A stretch of 64,000 nucleotides of DNA from Kutzneria viridogrisea (GCA_014138725.1 JACJID010000008.1:1-64000); one strand, 5' to 3'. Positions 1 through 11,834 are shown, counted from the first letter of the stretch. Notes: generated from the sequence alone by a model not told the origin. Numbers and translations are program-made.

Positions 1-1501
1 GCCGGACGCGGGCGTGCTCGTCGGTGATGCCGGAGAACCAGGTCATCAGCAGGTGCCCGCCCGCGGCCACGTACTGATCGAACGATCGTGCGTTCTCATC
101 GCTGACCAGGTAGAGCGCGGGCACGACCACCAGCGGGTAGCGGCCCAGGTCGGCGGAGGGCGGCACCACGTCCACGGTGATCCCGGCCTGCCACAGCGCC
201 CGGTACACCCCGAGGACCGCCTCGTGGTAGCGGAAGTCCTGGGTGGGGTGGGCGGGCTGCTCGGCGGCCCACCCGGCCTGGAAGTCGAACACCAGCGCGG
301 CCTGGGCGTCCACAGTGGACCCGACCAGTTCCGCGCAGCGCCGGTAGGCGGCGCCGAGCTCGCACACCTCACGGAACACGCGGGTGTCGGAGCCCGCGTG
401 CGGCAGCATCGCCGAGTGGTAGCGCTCGGCACCGGCCCGCGAGGCGCGCCACTGGAAGAACAGCGTGCCGTCCGCGCCGCGCGCCACGTGGGACAGGGAG
501 TTGCGGGCCAGCTCACCGGGTTGCTTGGCGCGGTTGCGGGGCTGCCAGTTGACCGCCGAGGTGGAGTGCTCCATCAGCAGCCACGGCTTGCCGCCGGCCA
601 GTCCGCGCACGAGGTCGGCGGACAGCGCCAGCTCCACGTGCCGCTGCTCGTCCTCGGCACGGGTGTAGTGGTCGTTGGACACGAAGTCGACCTCACGCGC
701 CCAGGACCAGTAGTCCAGCGCGCCGAAGGTCCAGCCCGCCATGAAGTTCGTGGTGACCGGCACGTCGGGGGTGATCGCGCGCAGCACGTCCCGCTCGGCC
801 ACGAACAGCTCCAGCAGGGTGTCGCTGCCGAACCGGTCGAAGTCCAGCAACTGCCCGGGGTTGCCGTAGGTCGGCGTCACCCTCGGCGGCTGGACCAGGG
901 CCCAGTCCGAGTAGTGCTGGCTCCAGAAGGCGGTGCCCCATGCCTCGTTCAGTGCGGCCAAGTCCTTGCTGTAGCGGGCTTTCAGCCACTCGCGGAAGGC
1001 CTCGGCGCAGCGCTGGCAGTAGCAGCGCCGCACGTGGCAGCCGTACTCGTTGTTGACGTGCCAGGCCGCCAGCGCCGGGTGTTCGGCGTAGCGCAGCGCC
1101 AACTTCTCAGCCAGGGCAACGGACTTCTCGCGGTAGACCGGGGAGTTCGGGCAGTACTCCTGGCGTGAGCCGTGGCTGAACCGCACCCCGTCCTCGCGCA
1201 CCGGCAGCACCTCGGGGTACCGGTGGGTGAGCCAGGGCGGCGGTGAGGCGGTGGCGGTGGCCAGGTCGACCCGGATGCCGCCTTCGTGCAGCAGGTCCAG
1301 CACGCGGTCGAGCCAGCCGAACTCGTAACGGCCCTCCTCGACCTCCAGCAGGGCCCAGGAGAAGATGCCCACGCTGACCAGGTTGACCCCGGCTTCGCGC
1401 ATCAGGGCCAGGTCCTGGGCCCATACCTGCTCAGGCCACTGCTCCGGGTTGTAGTCCGCACCCCAGCAGAGGCCAGGCACACGCTTCGGCCACCCGGTCA
1501 C
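1..1501 (-). CDS. Beta-galactosidase, glycoside hydrolase family 42 (3' end beyond window)
   Basis: Hydrolyses beta-galactosides, probably inside the cell because no signal peptide is visible. Minus-strand reading from 1501 gives the GH42 opening CWGADYNPEQW, then AWHVNNEYGCHVRRCYC. In that motif the Asn-Glu pair supplies the acid/base Glu, and the four nearby Cys fit the family's zinc cluster. WLLMEHSTSAVNW further on holds the nucleophile Glu. About 500 codons are present and the gene runs off the left edge, so the trimerisation and C-terminal domains are mostly outside. GTG at 1501 is the chosen start; GTG at 1528 is possible and neither has a clear Shine-Dalgarno. It is divergent from a sugar-import operon, which suggests that system imports the galactosides it cleaves. 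Confidence 0.9.
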   Translation of the reverse strand, partial: MTGWPKRVPGLCWGADYNPEQWPEQVWAQDLALMREAGVNLVSVGIFSWALLEVEEGRYEFGWLDRVLDLLHEGGIRVDLATATASPPPWLTHRYPEVLPVREDGVRFSHGSRQEYCPNSPVYREKSVALAEKLALRYAEHPALAAWHVNNEYGCHVRRCYCQRCAEAFREWLKARYSKDLAALNEAWGTAFWSQHYSDWALVQPPRVTPTYGNPGQLLDFDRFGSDTLLELFVAERDVLRAITPDVPVTTNFMAGWTFGALDYWSWAREVDFVSNDHYTRAEDEQRHVELALSADLVRGLAGGKPWLLMEHSTSAVNWQPRNRAKQPGELARNSLSHVARGADGTLFFQWRASRAGAERYHSAMLPHAGSDTRVFREVCELGAAYRRCAELVGSTVDAQAALVFDFQAGWAAEQPAHPTQDFRYHEAVLGVYRALWQAGITVDVVPPSADLGRYPLVVVPALYLVSDENARSFDQYVAAGGHLLMTWFSGITDEHARVR

Positions 1502-1564
1502 GCTCGCCAGGGTGGCGCACAGATACACCAAACGTCAACACAGTCAAACACAGCCCATGTTAAT

Positions 1565-1588
1565 AACTGTGCGCCCCGTCACAGTTAC
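1565..1588. promoter_or_regulatory. Inverted repeat, candidate operator of the sugar locus
   Basis: TAACTGTG (1565-1572) and CACAGTTA (1581-1588) are perfect 8-bp arms around an 8-bp spacer, in the gap between the divergent GH42 and transporter genes. Its place and symmetry fit a dimeric repressor acting on both promoters. The regulator is not in the window. Confidence 0.45.
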
Positions 1589-1648
1589 CAACCGCAGTCA
1601 CTCCTCGAAAAGGCTGCTCTAGCTGGAGTAACCCGATTCGGAAGGGTA

Positions 1649-1677
1649 TTGACAACCGGTGTGACGAGTACAACATT
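1649..1677 (+). promoter_or_regulatory. Possible promoter of the sugar importer operon
   Basis: A perfect TTGACA (1649-1654) is followed after 17 bp by AACATT (1672-1677), a weak -10. It lies about 55 bp upstream of the lipoprotein start. Just downstream TTGTGCGCAA (1677-1686 region) is a partly symmetric LacI-like element. Only the -35 is convincing. Confidence 0.3.
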
Positions 1678-1730
1678 GTGCGCAACTTTGTTTGAGTACG
1701 TTGGTTCCACTCACCCGGAGGAGGGGCTCG

Positions 1731-3023
1731 ATGGTGCGCCCGAGACCCATGCCCACACTGGACCGCAGGACCGCGCTCAAGGCGCTGCTGGCCGCCACGG
1801 GGCTGGCCGCCACGCCCGGACTGGCCGCCTGCGGCTCCGGTGCCGCGGGCTCCGACGCCAAGTCCGTCACGTTCGGCTCGAACTACTCCGACGCGGTGCC
1901 CCGGCAGGCGATCGCCGCGGTGCTGGACGGGTTCAAGGCCAAGTCGGGGCTCGGGCTGTCGATCAACACCAAGGACCACGAGACCTTCCAGCAGCAGATC
2001 AACAACTACCTGCAGGGCCACCCGGACGACGTCTACACCTGGTTCGCGGGCTACCGGATGCGCTTCTTCGCCGCGAAGGGCCTGGCCACCGACATCTCCG
2101 ACCTGTGGGGACAGCTCGGCGACAACTACACCGCGGCGCAGCGCGAGGCCTCCACCGGGGACGACGGCAAGCAGTACTTCGTGCCGTTCTACTCCTACCC
2201 CTGGGCGCTGTTCTACTCCAAGAGCACCTGGAGCAAGCACGGCTACCAGGTGCCCAAGACCTTCGACGAGCTGATCGCACTGGGCACCAGGATGCGCGCC
2301 GACGGGCTGGTCGCGCTCGCGGCGGGGCAGAGCAACGGCTGGCCCCAGCTGGGCACCTTCGACCAGCTCAACTTCCGCACCAACGGCTACGAGTTCCACA
2401 AGAGCCTGATGGCGGGCAAGGAGGACTGGAAGGGCGCCAAGGTCCGCGCCGTCTTCGACAACTGGAAGCGCTTGCTCCCGCTGTACCAGGACAACGCGCT
2501 GGGCCGGAAGTGGGAGGAGGCCGCGCAGGGCGTGCTCGCGGGCACCTCGGGCATGATGCTGATCGGCTCGCAGCAGATCGGCCAGCAGTTCGCCAAGAAG
2601 CTGGACGACCTGGACTTCTTCGCCTTCCCGGAGATCGACCCGAGCTTCGGCACCGACACCGTGGAGGCCCCGATCGACGGCTTCATGCTGTCGCGGAAGG
2701 CGGCCAACCTCGACGGCGGTCGCAAGCTGCTCGCCTACCTGTCCACCCCCGAGGCGCAGCTGACCTACCTCAAGAGCGACCCCACCTCCATCGCCGCGAG
2801 CTCCAAAGTGGACGAAGGCGGCTACAACGAGCTCCAGCGCAAGTGCGTGGAGTTCGTCCGCAACGCCAAGCACATCACGCAGTTCCTCGACCGGGACACC
2901 GATCCGGGCTTCGCCGGTGACGCCATGACCAACGGCATCAACAGCTTCCTGCAGAAGCCGAACGAGGTCGACTCCGTGCTCAGCGGCATCGCCGAGCAGG
3001 CAAAGTCGATCTTCGCGAAGTAG
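1731..3023 (+). CDS. ABC sugar transporter, extracellular solute-binding lipoprotein
   Basis: This 430-residue lipoprotein should capture an oligosaccharide outside the membrane and deliver it to the two permeases that follow. The start is ATG 1731 behind a strong GGAGGAGGGG; the longer TTG start at 1692 has no such site. The N-terminus has paired Arg (LDRRTALKALL), a hydrophobic stretch and a lipobox ending LAAC, so it is probably Tat-exported and lipidated. The rest has the family-1 solute-binding layout (COG1653), including GTSGMMLIG and a C-terminal helical region. The next gene starts 5 bp later. The substrate is unknown, with galactosides favoured by the GH42 neighbour. No ATPase gene is present, which is usual where a shared MsiK-type ATPase serves several importers. 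Confidence 0.88.
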   Translation: MVRPRPMPTLDRRTALKALLAATGLAATPGLAACGSGAAGSDAKSVTFGSNYSDAVPRQAIAAVLDGFKAKSGLGLSINTKDHETFQQQINNYLQGHPDDVYTWFAGYRMRFFAAKGLATDISDLWGQLGDNYTAAQREASTGDDGKQYFVPFYSYPWALFYSKSTWSKHGYQVPKTFDELIALGTRMRADGLVALAAGQSNGWPQLGTFDQLNFRTNGYEFHKSLMAGKEDWKGAKVRAVFDNWKRLLPLYQDNALGRKWEEAAQGVLAGTSGMMLIGSQQIGQQFAKKLDDLDFFAFPEIDPSFGTDTVEAPIDGFMLSRKAANLDGGRKLLAYLSTPEAQLTYLKSDPTSIAASSKVDEGGYNELQRKCVEFVRNAKHITQFLDRDTDPGFAGDAMTNGINSFLQKPNEVDSVLSGIAEQAKSIFAK

Positions 3024-3028
3024 CGGCC

Positions 3029-3922
3029 GTGCGCAACAGGAACAGGGCCACCGCGCTGGCCGGTGGCGACCGGCTGGTCGTCGCACTGATGCTGGGCATC
3101 CCGACCCTGCTGCACGTGGCGCTGGTCTGGCTGCCCGCGCTGGCCTCGGTCGGGCTGTCGTTCACCGAGTGGGACGGCATCGGCGGGCTGGCCGACATCC
3201 ACTGGGTTGGCGTGCAGAACTACGTGGACATCTTCACGCACTACCCGAGGTTCTGGCCCGCACTGCAACACAACCTGGTGTGGCTGCTGTTCCTCATCGT
3301 GCTGCCCACCGGGTTCGGGCTGCTGCTCGCGGTGCTGCTGGACCGCAGGCTGCGCTTCGGCGCGCTCTACCAGAGCGTGCTGTACCTGCCGATGGTGCTC
3401 TCGCTGGCCCTGGTCGGCTTCATCTGGCAGTTGGTCTACCAGCCCGACCAGGGCCTGCTGAACAACCTCGCCGGGCTGCACGTGAACTGGCTGGGCGACC
3501 CGGACATCAACCTGTACGCGGTGCTGGTGGCCGCGGGCTGGCGGCACGCGGGCTACGTGATGCTGCTGTTCCTGGCCGGGCTCAAGGCGATGGACCCGGC
3601 GCTGAAGGAGGCCGCGGCACTGGACGGGGCCAACTCCTGGCAGACCTTCTGGCGGGTGACCCTGCCGGTGCTGCGGCCGATCACGATCATCGTGCTGGTG
3701 GTGACGGTGATCGAGGCGCTGCGGGCCTACGACATCGTCTACATCCTCAACAAGGGCCGCAACGGGCTGGAACTGCTGTCCATCCTGATCACCGACAACA
3801 TCATCGGCGAGGCGAGCCGGATCGGCTGGGGCTCGGCGCTGGCCGTGGTGCTGCTGGCGATCTCGCTCGGGTTCATCATCACCTACCTGGTGCAGGTGTT
3901 CCGCAGGGAGGAACGCTCGTGA
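3029..3922 (+). CDS. ABC sugar transporter permease, MalF/UgpA type
   Basis: Inner-membrane permease of 297 residues with six predicted transmembrane helices. The EAA loop that contacts the ATPase is present as EAAALDGANSWQTFWRVTLP in the C-terminal third. An N-terminal hydrophobic segment (VVALMLGIPTLLHVALVWLP) is followed by the SFTEWDG element common in the MalF/UgpA branch. The GTG start at 3029 lies 5 bp after the lipoprotein stop, and the stop overlaps the start of the second permease, so the two subunits are translationally coupled. It should pair with the downstream MalG-like protein. Confidence 0.9.
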   Translation: MRNRNRATALAGGDRLVVALMLGIPTLLHVALVWLPALASVGLSFTEWDGIGGLADIHWVGVQNYVDIFTHYPRFWPALQHNLVWLLFLIVLPTGFGLLLAVLLDRRLRFGALYQSVLYLPMVLSLALVGFIWQLVYQPDQGLLNNLAGLHVNWLGDPDINLYAVLVAAGWRHAGYVMLLFLAGLKAMDPALKEAAALDGANSWQTFWRVTLPVLRPITIIVLVVTVIEALRAYDIVYILNKGRNGLELLSILITDNIIGEASRIGWGSALAVVLLAISLGFIITYLVQVFRREERS

Positions 3923-4785
3923 GCACGCTGCGACCGAACGCGGGCCGCGTCGCCCTGCACACGTTCCTGGTCCTGACCTGCCTGGTGTGGCTGGCCCCGC
4001 TGCTGTGGGCGGTGTTCGCCTCGCTGCGCGGCTACGCCGACACCGCCACGCACGGCTACTTCTCCTGGCCGTCCACGCTGACCCTGGACAACTTCGCCAA
4101 CGCCTGGACCCAGGCGGACCTGCCGCACTACTACCTGAACACGCTGTTCGTGGCCGTGCCCGCGGTGCTGGTCACCCTGCTGTTCAGCTCGCTGGTGGCC
4201 TTCGTGCTGTCCCGCTTCAGCTTCCGGTTCAACCTGCTGCTGCTCATGCTGTTCACCGCGGGCAACCTGTTGCCGCAGCAGGTGATCGTCGTGCCGCTGT
4301 ACCGGCTGTACCTGCTCACCCCGCTGCCGGGCTGGCTGTCCGACAGCGGTTACCTGCTGGACTCCCAGTTCGGCCTGGTGCTGATCCACGTGGCCTTCCA
4401 GAGCGGTTTCTGCACGTTCGTGCTGAGCAACTACATGAGGACCATCCCGCACGAGCTGACCGAGGCCGCCAGGGTGGACGGGGCCGGGGTGTTCCGGCAG
4501 TACTGGCAGGTGGTGCTGCCGCTGTGCCGCCCCGCGCTGGCCGCGCTGGCGACCCTGGAGTTCACCTGGGTCTACAACGACTTCCTGTGGGCGATCGTGC
4601 TGATCCAGACCGGTGACCGGATGCCGATCACCTCGGCGCTGAACAACCTGGGTGGGCAGTTCTTCACCGACAACAACCTGGTCGCGGCCGGGTCGTTGCT
4701 GGCGGCACTGCCCACCCTGGTGGTGTTCTTCGCACTGCAACGGCAGTTCGTCGGCGGCCTGACCCTGGGCTCAACCAAGGGGTGA
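3919..4785 (+). CDS. ABC sugar transporter permease, MalG/UgpE type
   Basis: Second membrane subunit of the importer, 288 residues. The GTG at 3919 overlaps the previous stop (GTGA) and sits behind AGGGAGGAA, so I reject the much longer open frame upstream. Six hydrophobic segments are visible. The EAA loop is EAARVDGAGVFRQYWQVVLP, followed by the family pattern ending [12 protein letters not shown], the usual MalG-like C-terminus. The gene ends 15 bp inside the 3' end of the opposing histidine kinase gene, an unusually tight convergent overlap with no room for an ordinary terminator. Confidence 0.9.
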   Translation: MSTLRPNAGRVALHTFLVLTCLVWLAPLLWAVFASLRGYADTATHGYFSWPSTLTLDNFANAWTQADLPHYYLNTLFVAVPAVLVTLLFSSLVAFVLSRFSFRFNLLLLMLFTAGNLLPQQVIVVPLYRLYLLTPLPGWLSDSGYLLDSQFGLVLIHVAFQSGFCTFVLSNYMRTIPHELTEAARVDGAGVFRQYWQVVLPLCRPALAALATLEFTWVYNDFLWAIVLIQTGDRMPITSALNNLGGQFFTDNNLVAAGSLLAALPTLVVFFALQRQFVGGLTLGSTKG

Positions 4786-6215
4786 GGCGGCCGGGGTCGG
4801 GCGCCCGGGCAACCTGATGGTCATCAGCGCGCCGCCCTCGGGTGCCCGGCCCGCGAACACCGTGCCGCCGTGCCGGTGCACGGCCTGCGCCACGATGGCC
4901 AGCCCCAGCCCGGAACCGGGCAGGGTGCGCGCCTCCGAGGACCGGTAGAACCGCTCGAACACGTGCGGCAGGTCGGCCTCGGCGATGCCCGGCCCGCTGT
5001 CGGCCACCTCGATCAGCATCGCCCCGTCGGTGGTGGAGCGCATCGTCAGCCGCACCACCCCGTCGGAGGGGCTGAACTTGATGGCGTTGTCCAGCAGGTT
5101 GAGCACGGCCCGCTCCAGGGCGTGTGCCTCACCGAGCAGGAACCACGGTTGCAGCTGCACCTCGAGGCCCACGCCCGAGCCGCGCCTGCGGGCCCGGTCC
5201 AGCGCCCGCTCGACGATCTCCACCAGCTCCACCGGCTCGTGCACGGCCTGCGGGGCGTCCTCGCGGGCCAGCTCGACCAGGTCGCCGATCAGCGTGGTCA
5301 TCTCGGCGATCTGCGCCCGCACGTCGTCGTAGATCTCTGCGCGGTCCTGCTCGGACAGCGTTGGTGCGCCAGGCTTCTCCGAGGCGAGCAGCAGTTCCAG
5401 GTTGGTACGCAAGGAGGTCAGCGGGGTGCGCAGCTCGTGACCGGCGTCGCCGACCAGTCTGCGCTGCCGCTCCTGGGACTCCGCCAGCGCGCCGAGCATC
5501 GCGTTGAAGCTGGTGGTCAGCAGCGCGAGCTCGTCGTCCCCGGACACCGGTATGGGCGTGAGGTCACCCGTGGCGGCCACCCGCTCGGTGGCCTGCCGCA
5601 GCCTGCTCACCGGGCGCAGACCGCCCTGGGCCACGGCGGTGCCCGCCAGCGCGGCGACCAGTACCCCGCCCAGCCCGACGAAGACCAGCACCAGGCTGAG
5701 CTTCTTCAGCGTGTTCTCCACCTGGTCCAGCGGTTCGGCCACCACCAGCGCCGTGCCCTGGGTGAAGGGCACGGCCACGATCTCGTAGCCCCCGTACTCG
5801 CGGCTGGAGACCTCGGAGCTGCCCGAGGCCACTGCCTTCTCACCGGCACCGAGCCAGCCGTGGTTGAGCCGCATCGGCATGGGCACGTTGGCGTAGGAGG
5901 ACCCCTTGGAGTCCACCACGTCCACGTGGACCTCCTCCAGCGGGAAGAGGTTGTTCACGTCCACCCGCGGCCCGCTGCTGCCCGACAGCGACTTGCTCAG
6001 TGCCTGCACCCGCACGATCAGGCTCTCCCTGGCCTGGGCGTACAGGTTCTGGCTCACGGTGAAGTAGGCGCCGATGGACACCAGTGCCACCGCGCCCGCC
6101 ACGCAGAACGCGGTGAGCAGGGTCACCCTGGAGCGCAGCGAGATCCGCTGGCTGCGCTTGCGGGGGCGCAACTGCTCCACGGGCACGCCGTGCACCTCGG
6201 GGTACTCGGTCGCGG

Positions 6216-6219
<4 letters not shown>
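4771..6219 (-). CDS. Sensor histidine kinase, MprB-like
   Basis: Membrane sensor kinase of 482 residues and partner of the adjacent regulator. A short cytoplasmic N-terminus leads to TM1 (about 31-55), an extracellular sensor domain of about 110 residues, and TM2 (about 175-198). A HAMP linker follows, then the phosphoacceptor helix [16 protein letters not shown] with His about 261. The ATPase domain has the N box [17 protein letters not shown] and a [10 protein letters not shown] box. All catalytic motifs are intact. GTG 6219 overlaps the regulator's stop (GTGA), so both are co-translated. The layout matches the actinobacterial MprAB/envelope-stress group, but the signal is not evident from sequence. 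Confidence 0.92.
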
Positions 6220-6914
<695 letters not shown>

Positions 6915-7073
6915 GAAGTCAGTGTTACGTGCGGGCCTGAGAGGCGCCTGAGAAGGGTCCAAGCGCAAGCCGTGCATTTTCGGGTGACGAGGTCAGGGGC
7001 GCGCACTACCCTGGGTACGTGGTCATCTGACGAACCCTCCGCACCCAGTGCCCTTACGAGTGTTCGGGATCAG

Positions 7074-8681
<1,608 letters not shown>

Positions 8682-9275
8682 TCAGGCCTTGGGCACCGGC
8701 GCGTTCCAGCGCCGCCACAGCGCCAGCAGCCTGATCGTCACGACCAGGGTGGCGCCGACCACGGTCCCCCACAGCTCGGGCAGTCCCAGCCAGGCGCCCA
8801 CCGCCACCACCACGGCCCCGGCCAGTGCCGCCACGGCGTAGATCTCCTTGCGCAGCACCATGGGGATCTCCCGCAGCAGTACGTCGCGCAGCGCCCCGCC
8901 GCCGATGCCCGCGGTCATGCCGATCAGGCAGGCGGTGTACGCGGGCACGCCGTGTTGCAGGGCCGTGGTGGTGCCCGCCGTGACGACGAGCCCCAGCCCC
9001 ACCGCGTCGGCCAGCTGCATGGCCACCCGCAGCCGGGCCACCTGCGGGTGCGCCCAGAACACCAGCAGCCCGCTCAGCGCGGGCACCAGCAGGTACGGCC
9101 AGCTGCGCAGGGTGGTCGGCGGGTGCACGCCGAGCAGCAGGTCGCGCATGATGCCGCCGCCCAGTGCGGTGGTCATGGCGAGGACGACAACGCCGAACAC
9201 GTCGAGCCGGGCACGCACCGCGGCCAGGCCGCCAGAAGCCGCGAAGGCCACTAGCCCGATCAGCTCAAGCACCAC
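8682..9275 (-). CDS. TRIC/UPF0126 (YadS/YicG-type) membrane protein
   Basis: Seven-helix inner-membrane protein of about 197 residues. It has the two glycine-rich repeats of the family: GLAAVRARLDVFGVVVLAMTTALGGGIMRDLLLG, and later GMTAGIGGGALRDVLLREIP. Each contains the GGG(x)(I/L)RD motif that lines the pore of prokaryotic TRIC cation channels. I choose GTG 9275 so that the protein begins at the first helix; the open frame reaches GTG 9317. It is convergent with the ABC-F gene and their stop codons abut (8679-8681 and 8682-8684). Physiological substrate unknown. Confidence 0.85.
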   Translation of the reverse strand: MVLELIGLVAFAASGGLAAVRARLDVFGVVVLAMTTALGGGIMRDLLLGVHPPTTLRSWPYLLVPALSGLLVFWAHPQVARLRVAMQLADAVGLGLVVTAGTTTALQHGVPAYTACLIGMTAGIGGGALRDVLLREIPMVLRKEIYAVAALAGAVVVAVGAWLGLPELWGTVVGATLVVTIRLLALWRRWNAPVPKA

Positions 9276-9468
9276 GGCTGGCAGCGTACGGGCAGGCCGT
9301 GACCGGTGGAGAGGCACAGCTCACACCGGGACTGCTCTGCGTGACTATCGGTCCTACGATCCGTGAATGCCCGTCGCCGAACGGATCAGTGCAGGTGACG
9401 GGCACCCACGCGGTGTTTGCCCCACGCGAACCGGCTGGTCCGGTTGGGCCTGACAGGACAATGAGGAC

Positions 9469-10131
9469 ATGAGGATCATCCTGGTGCGGCACGCGGAAAG
9501 CCTCGGCAACGTGGACGAACTGGCCTACTGCCGCATCCCGGACCACGCGCTGCCGCTGACCGCGCGCGGGGAGCAGCAGGCGGTGGACATCGGCCCGCGG
9601 ATCCGCGCCCTGCTCGGCACCGGCCCGATCGCGGTGTACGTGAGCCCGTACCTGCGCACCAGGCAAACCCTGCAACTGATGGAGATCGACGACCTCGCGG
9701 ACCGCATCGTCGCCGAGCCGAGGCTGCGCGAGCAGGACTGGGGCAACCTCCAGGACCCGGTGGAGCAGGAGGTGCAGAAGCGCCAGCGGCACGAGTTCGG
9801 GCACTTCTTCTACCGGCTCGCGCACGGCGAGTCCGGGGCGGACGTGGACGACCGGGTCGCCAGCTACCTCGCCGAGCTGGAACTGCGCATGCTGCGCCAG
9901 TCCTCGCACCCGACCACGGTGCTGGTCGTCTCGCACGGGCTGGCGATGCGCCTGCTGTGCCGCAGGCTGTTCTCCTGGAGCATCGAGCTGTTCGAGTCGC
10001 TGTCCAATCCGAACCACTGCGAGTTCCGCGTGCTGGAGCGGGACGAGCAGGGGGTGTGGAGCATCGACCGGCCGTTCACCCAGTGGCGCCAGTCCCCCGA
10101 CGGTTCCACGCAGAAGACCTCCGTGCGCTGA
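9469..10131 (+). CDS. Histidine phosphatase superfamily protein (phosphoglycerate-mutase-like)
   Basis: Cytosolic 220-residue enzyme opening with the catalytic LVRHAES motif, whose His is phosphorylated during turnover. SPYLRTRQT supplies the second active-site Arg, and VVSHGLAMRLLCRR the C-terminal His of the 2H fold. The long middle section (REQDWGNLQD to HGESGADVDDRV) matches phosphatases acting on small phosphoesters rather than cofactor-dependent mutases. ATG 9469 follows a GGACAATGAGGAC stretch. The 150 bp upstream contain TACGAT (9355-9360), a possible -10. A bidirectional terminator separates it from bL32. Substrate not predictable. Confidence 0.88.
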   Translation: MRIILVRHAESLGNVDELAYCRIPDHALPLTARGEQQAVDIGPRIRALLGTGPIAVYVSPYLRTRQTLQLMEIDDLADRIVAEPRLREQDWGNLQDPVEQEVQKRQRHEFGHFFYRLAHGESGADVDDRVASYLAELELRMLRQSSHPTTVLVVSHGLAMRLLCRRLFSWSIELFESLSNPNHCEFRVLERDEQGVWSIDRPFTQWRQSPDGSTQKTSVR

Positions 10132-10132
10132 G

Positions 10133-10166
10133 CCGGTGTCGCGCGCCGGGCGGCACGCGACACCGG
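10133..10166. terminator. Bidirectional hairpin terminator
   Basis: CCGGTGTCGCG (10133-10143) and CGCGACACCGG (10156-10166) form a perfect 11-bp stem with a 12-nt loop. It lies between the converging stops of the histidine phosphatase and bL32 genes. There is no clear U tract, as is common in actinomycetes. Confidence 0.7.
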
Positions 10167-10170
10167 TCGC

Positions 10171-10332
10171 TCAGCCGAGCAATCCGCGCTGGTAGGCGGC
10201 GACCAGCTTGCGCGGCACCAGGATCCGCTTGCCGCGCACCACGATCGGCACCAGGTCGGGGGCCTGCGCCTTCCACTGGGACCGGCGGTGGCGGGTGTTG
10301 CTGCGCGAGGTCTTGCGCTTGGGCACTGCCAT
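10171..10332 (-). CDS. rpmF: Ribosomal protein bL32, zinc-free (C-minus) paralogue
   Basis: Large-subunit protein of 53 residues, too short for many gene callers. It begins [20 protein letters not shown], the canonical bL32 N-terminus. It lacks the four Cys that bind zinc in the standard form, ending [23 protein letters not shown] 10332 begins one base after the bL31 stop, so it is the third gene of the CobW-bL31-bL32 operon. Cysteine-free copies replace zinc ribosomal proteins when zinc is scarce, and in actinobacteria they are repressed by Zur. Confidence 0.93.
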   Translation of the reverse strand: MAVPKRKTSRSNTRHRRSQWKAQAPDLVPIVVRGKRILVPRKLVAAYQRGLLG

Positions 10333-10333
10333 G

Positions 10334-10588
10334 TCAGCGATCCCCCCGCCTACCGTAGCGGCGGTGGAACTTCTCCACGCGGCCCGCGGTGTCCATGACG
10401 CGTTGCGCGCCGGTCCAGAAGGGGTGCGAGTCGGCGGTGACGTCCACCAGCAGCAGCGGGTAGGTGTTGCCGTCGGTCCACTCGATCGTCTTGTCCGAGG
10501 TGGCCGTGGACCGCGTGAGGAACGCGGTCCCCGTGGCGGCGTCCTTGAACACCACCGGGTGGTAGTCGGGGTGGATGCCCGGCTTCAT
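10334..10588 (-). CDS. rpmE2: Ribosomal protein bL31 type B, zinc-free
   Basis: 84-residue large-subunit protein. [20 protein letters not shown] and [20 protein letters not shown] match type-B bL31. The CxxC...C zinc ligands of type A are missing, and the final region VEKFHRRYG is typical. ATG 10588 overlaps the stop of the CobW-type gene (ATGA), giving translational coupling. Expected to substitute for the zinc-binding bL31 in zinc starvation, releasing ribosomal zinc. Confidence 0.95.
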   Translation of the reverse strand: MKPGIHPDYHPVVFKDAATGTAFLTRSTATSDKTIEWTDGNTYPLLLVDVTADSHPFWTGAQRVMDTAGRVEKFHRRYGRRGDR

Positions 10589-11820
10589 CGGTTCTGGTCC
10601 TTCCTGTTGCCCGCGACGCTGTCGTCGCTGGTCTCGCGGTCCTCGCAGGGGTCGACGTGCCAGGAGCCGAACGGGTCGGGGTAGGCGTCCCAGGCCGAGG
10701 AGCCCTCGGCCAGCTCGGCGTCGGTGAGCAGCGCCCCATGCAGTGCCGCGCTGATGTCCTGCCCGCTGGCCTCGTGCGCGACGACCACCAGCTCCTGCGC
10801 GCGGTCCCCGTAGTAGGGGGCCCAGTTCAGCGCGGCCATCGCCCGCCGGTCGGCGTCCACCCCAGCCCAGTCCTCGGGGTCCAGGGCCGCCAGCCACGGC
10901 CCGGCGTGCCCCACGCGCAGCCCGCCGCCCGCGGATTCCAGCCACAGCGCCACATCGGGTTGGCTGGCCACCCAGACCCGGCCGCGCGTGCGGATCACGC
11001 CGTCCAGCAGCACGTCGAGCGTCTCGTGCAGTCGTTCGGGGTGGAACGGCCTGCGCTGGCTGAACAGCACCACCGACACCCCGCTGTCCGGCTCCAACGG
11101 TGGTTCGCCGCGCAACAGCGGGCCGTGCGGGCTGTCCAGCCGCCCGCGGCGGGCCTGCTCGGGAATCGCCCCCAGCCACTGCAAGCCGCCCAGCGGGGCG
11201 CGCACCGCCGTGGGCGCCAGCCGGTCCAGCACCGCGTGCAGCCGGGCGGTCTCCCAGGCGCCCGCCGCCGCACCGCTGATCACCAGCACGTCGGCGAACT
11301 CGGTCTGCCCCACGACCACCTGTGCGACCGTTCGTTCGTCGTCGGCGCTGGCGGCCAGCCCGCGCTCGGCGAGCGGTTCGTCCCCCTCGGCGTCGGCCAG
11401 CCAGGTCGCCGCGTCGATCGCCGTGACCACCGCCTCGACCCGGGCGACGGCCTCGGTGGTGCGCTCGCCGACCACGACGTGCCGCAGCGCCCAGCAGATC
11501 GCCTCCGGCTCCAGCGCGGGGTCCAGGTGCAGCACGATGCGCCGCACGTCCTCGCGGGCGGCCAGGGTGTGCACCAGCGGCAGCAGGTCCTCGCGCAGCG
11601 TGCAGGAGACGCAGCCGTGCGCGAGTTCCAGCACGACCGTTCGATCGGTCCTGCCGTGCCGCAGCCGCCGCCGCACCACGCCCTCGGTGATCCGCCGCAG
11701 GTCGTGGTGCACCACGAAGGTGCCCTCCTGCGCGGTGAGCAGCTCCTCGGCAACCTGGCTGGCCGCGGTCGCGGCCAGGCCGCCGACCAGCAGCAGCGGG
11801 ACACGGCGGTCCTCGGACAC
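10585..11820 (-). CDS. CobW/COG0523-family GTP-binding metallochaperone
   Basis: Cytoplasmic protein of 411 residues in the G3E P-loop family. [15 protein letters not shown] is the COG0523 metal-binding GCxxC-type motif, here with one Cys of the usual CxCC replaced. The C-terminal CobW_C domain is recognisable ([17 protein letters not shown]). The Walker A is poorly preserved: the N-terminus reads [20 protein letters not shown] without the usual GKT/S, so nucleotide binding may be altered. It starts the operon with zinc-free bL31 and bL32, and the upstream gap has Zur-like palindromes, so a role in zinc allocation is the best inference. The long acidic C-terminal tail is less typical. Confidence 0.85.
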   Translation of the reverse strand: MSEDRRVPLLLVGGLAATAASQVAEELLTAQEGTFVVHHDLRRITEGVVRRRLRHGRTDRTVVLELAHGCVSCTLREDLLPLVHTLAAREDVRRIVLHLDPALEPEAICWALRHVVVGERTTEAVARVEAVVTAIDAATWLADAEGDEPLAERGLAASADDERTVAQVVVGQTEFADVLVISGAAAGAWETARLHAVLDRLAPTAVRAPLGGLQWLGAIPEQARRGRLDSPHGPLLRGEPPLEPDSGVSVVLFSQRRPFHPERLHETLDVLLDGVIRTRGRVWVASQPDVALWLESAGGGLRVGHAGPWLAALDPEDWAGVDADRRAMAALNWAPYYGDRAQELVVVAHEASGQDISAALHGALLTDAELAEGSSAWDAYPDPFGSWHVDPCEDRETSDDSVAGNRKDQNR

Positions 11821-11834
11821 AGCCCCTCCTAACG

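Noticed and set aside
14-1168. Long plus-strand open frame across the GH42 gene
   Set aside because: Antisense shadow: His/Arg/Gly-rich low-complexity translation, while the minus strand gives complete GH42 motifs. The same applies to other long antisense frames such as 20219-23242, 28249-29769, 38029-40401 and 59387-62404.
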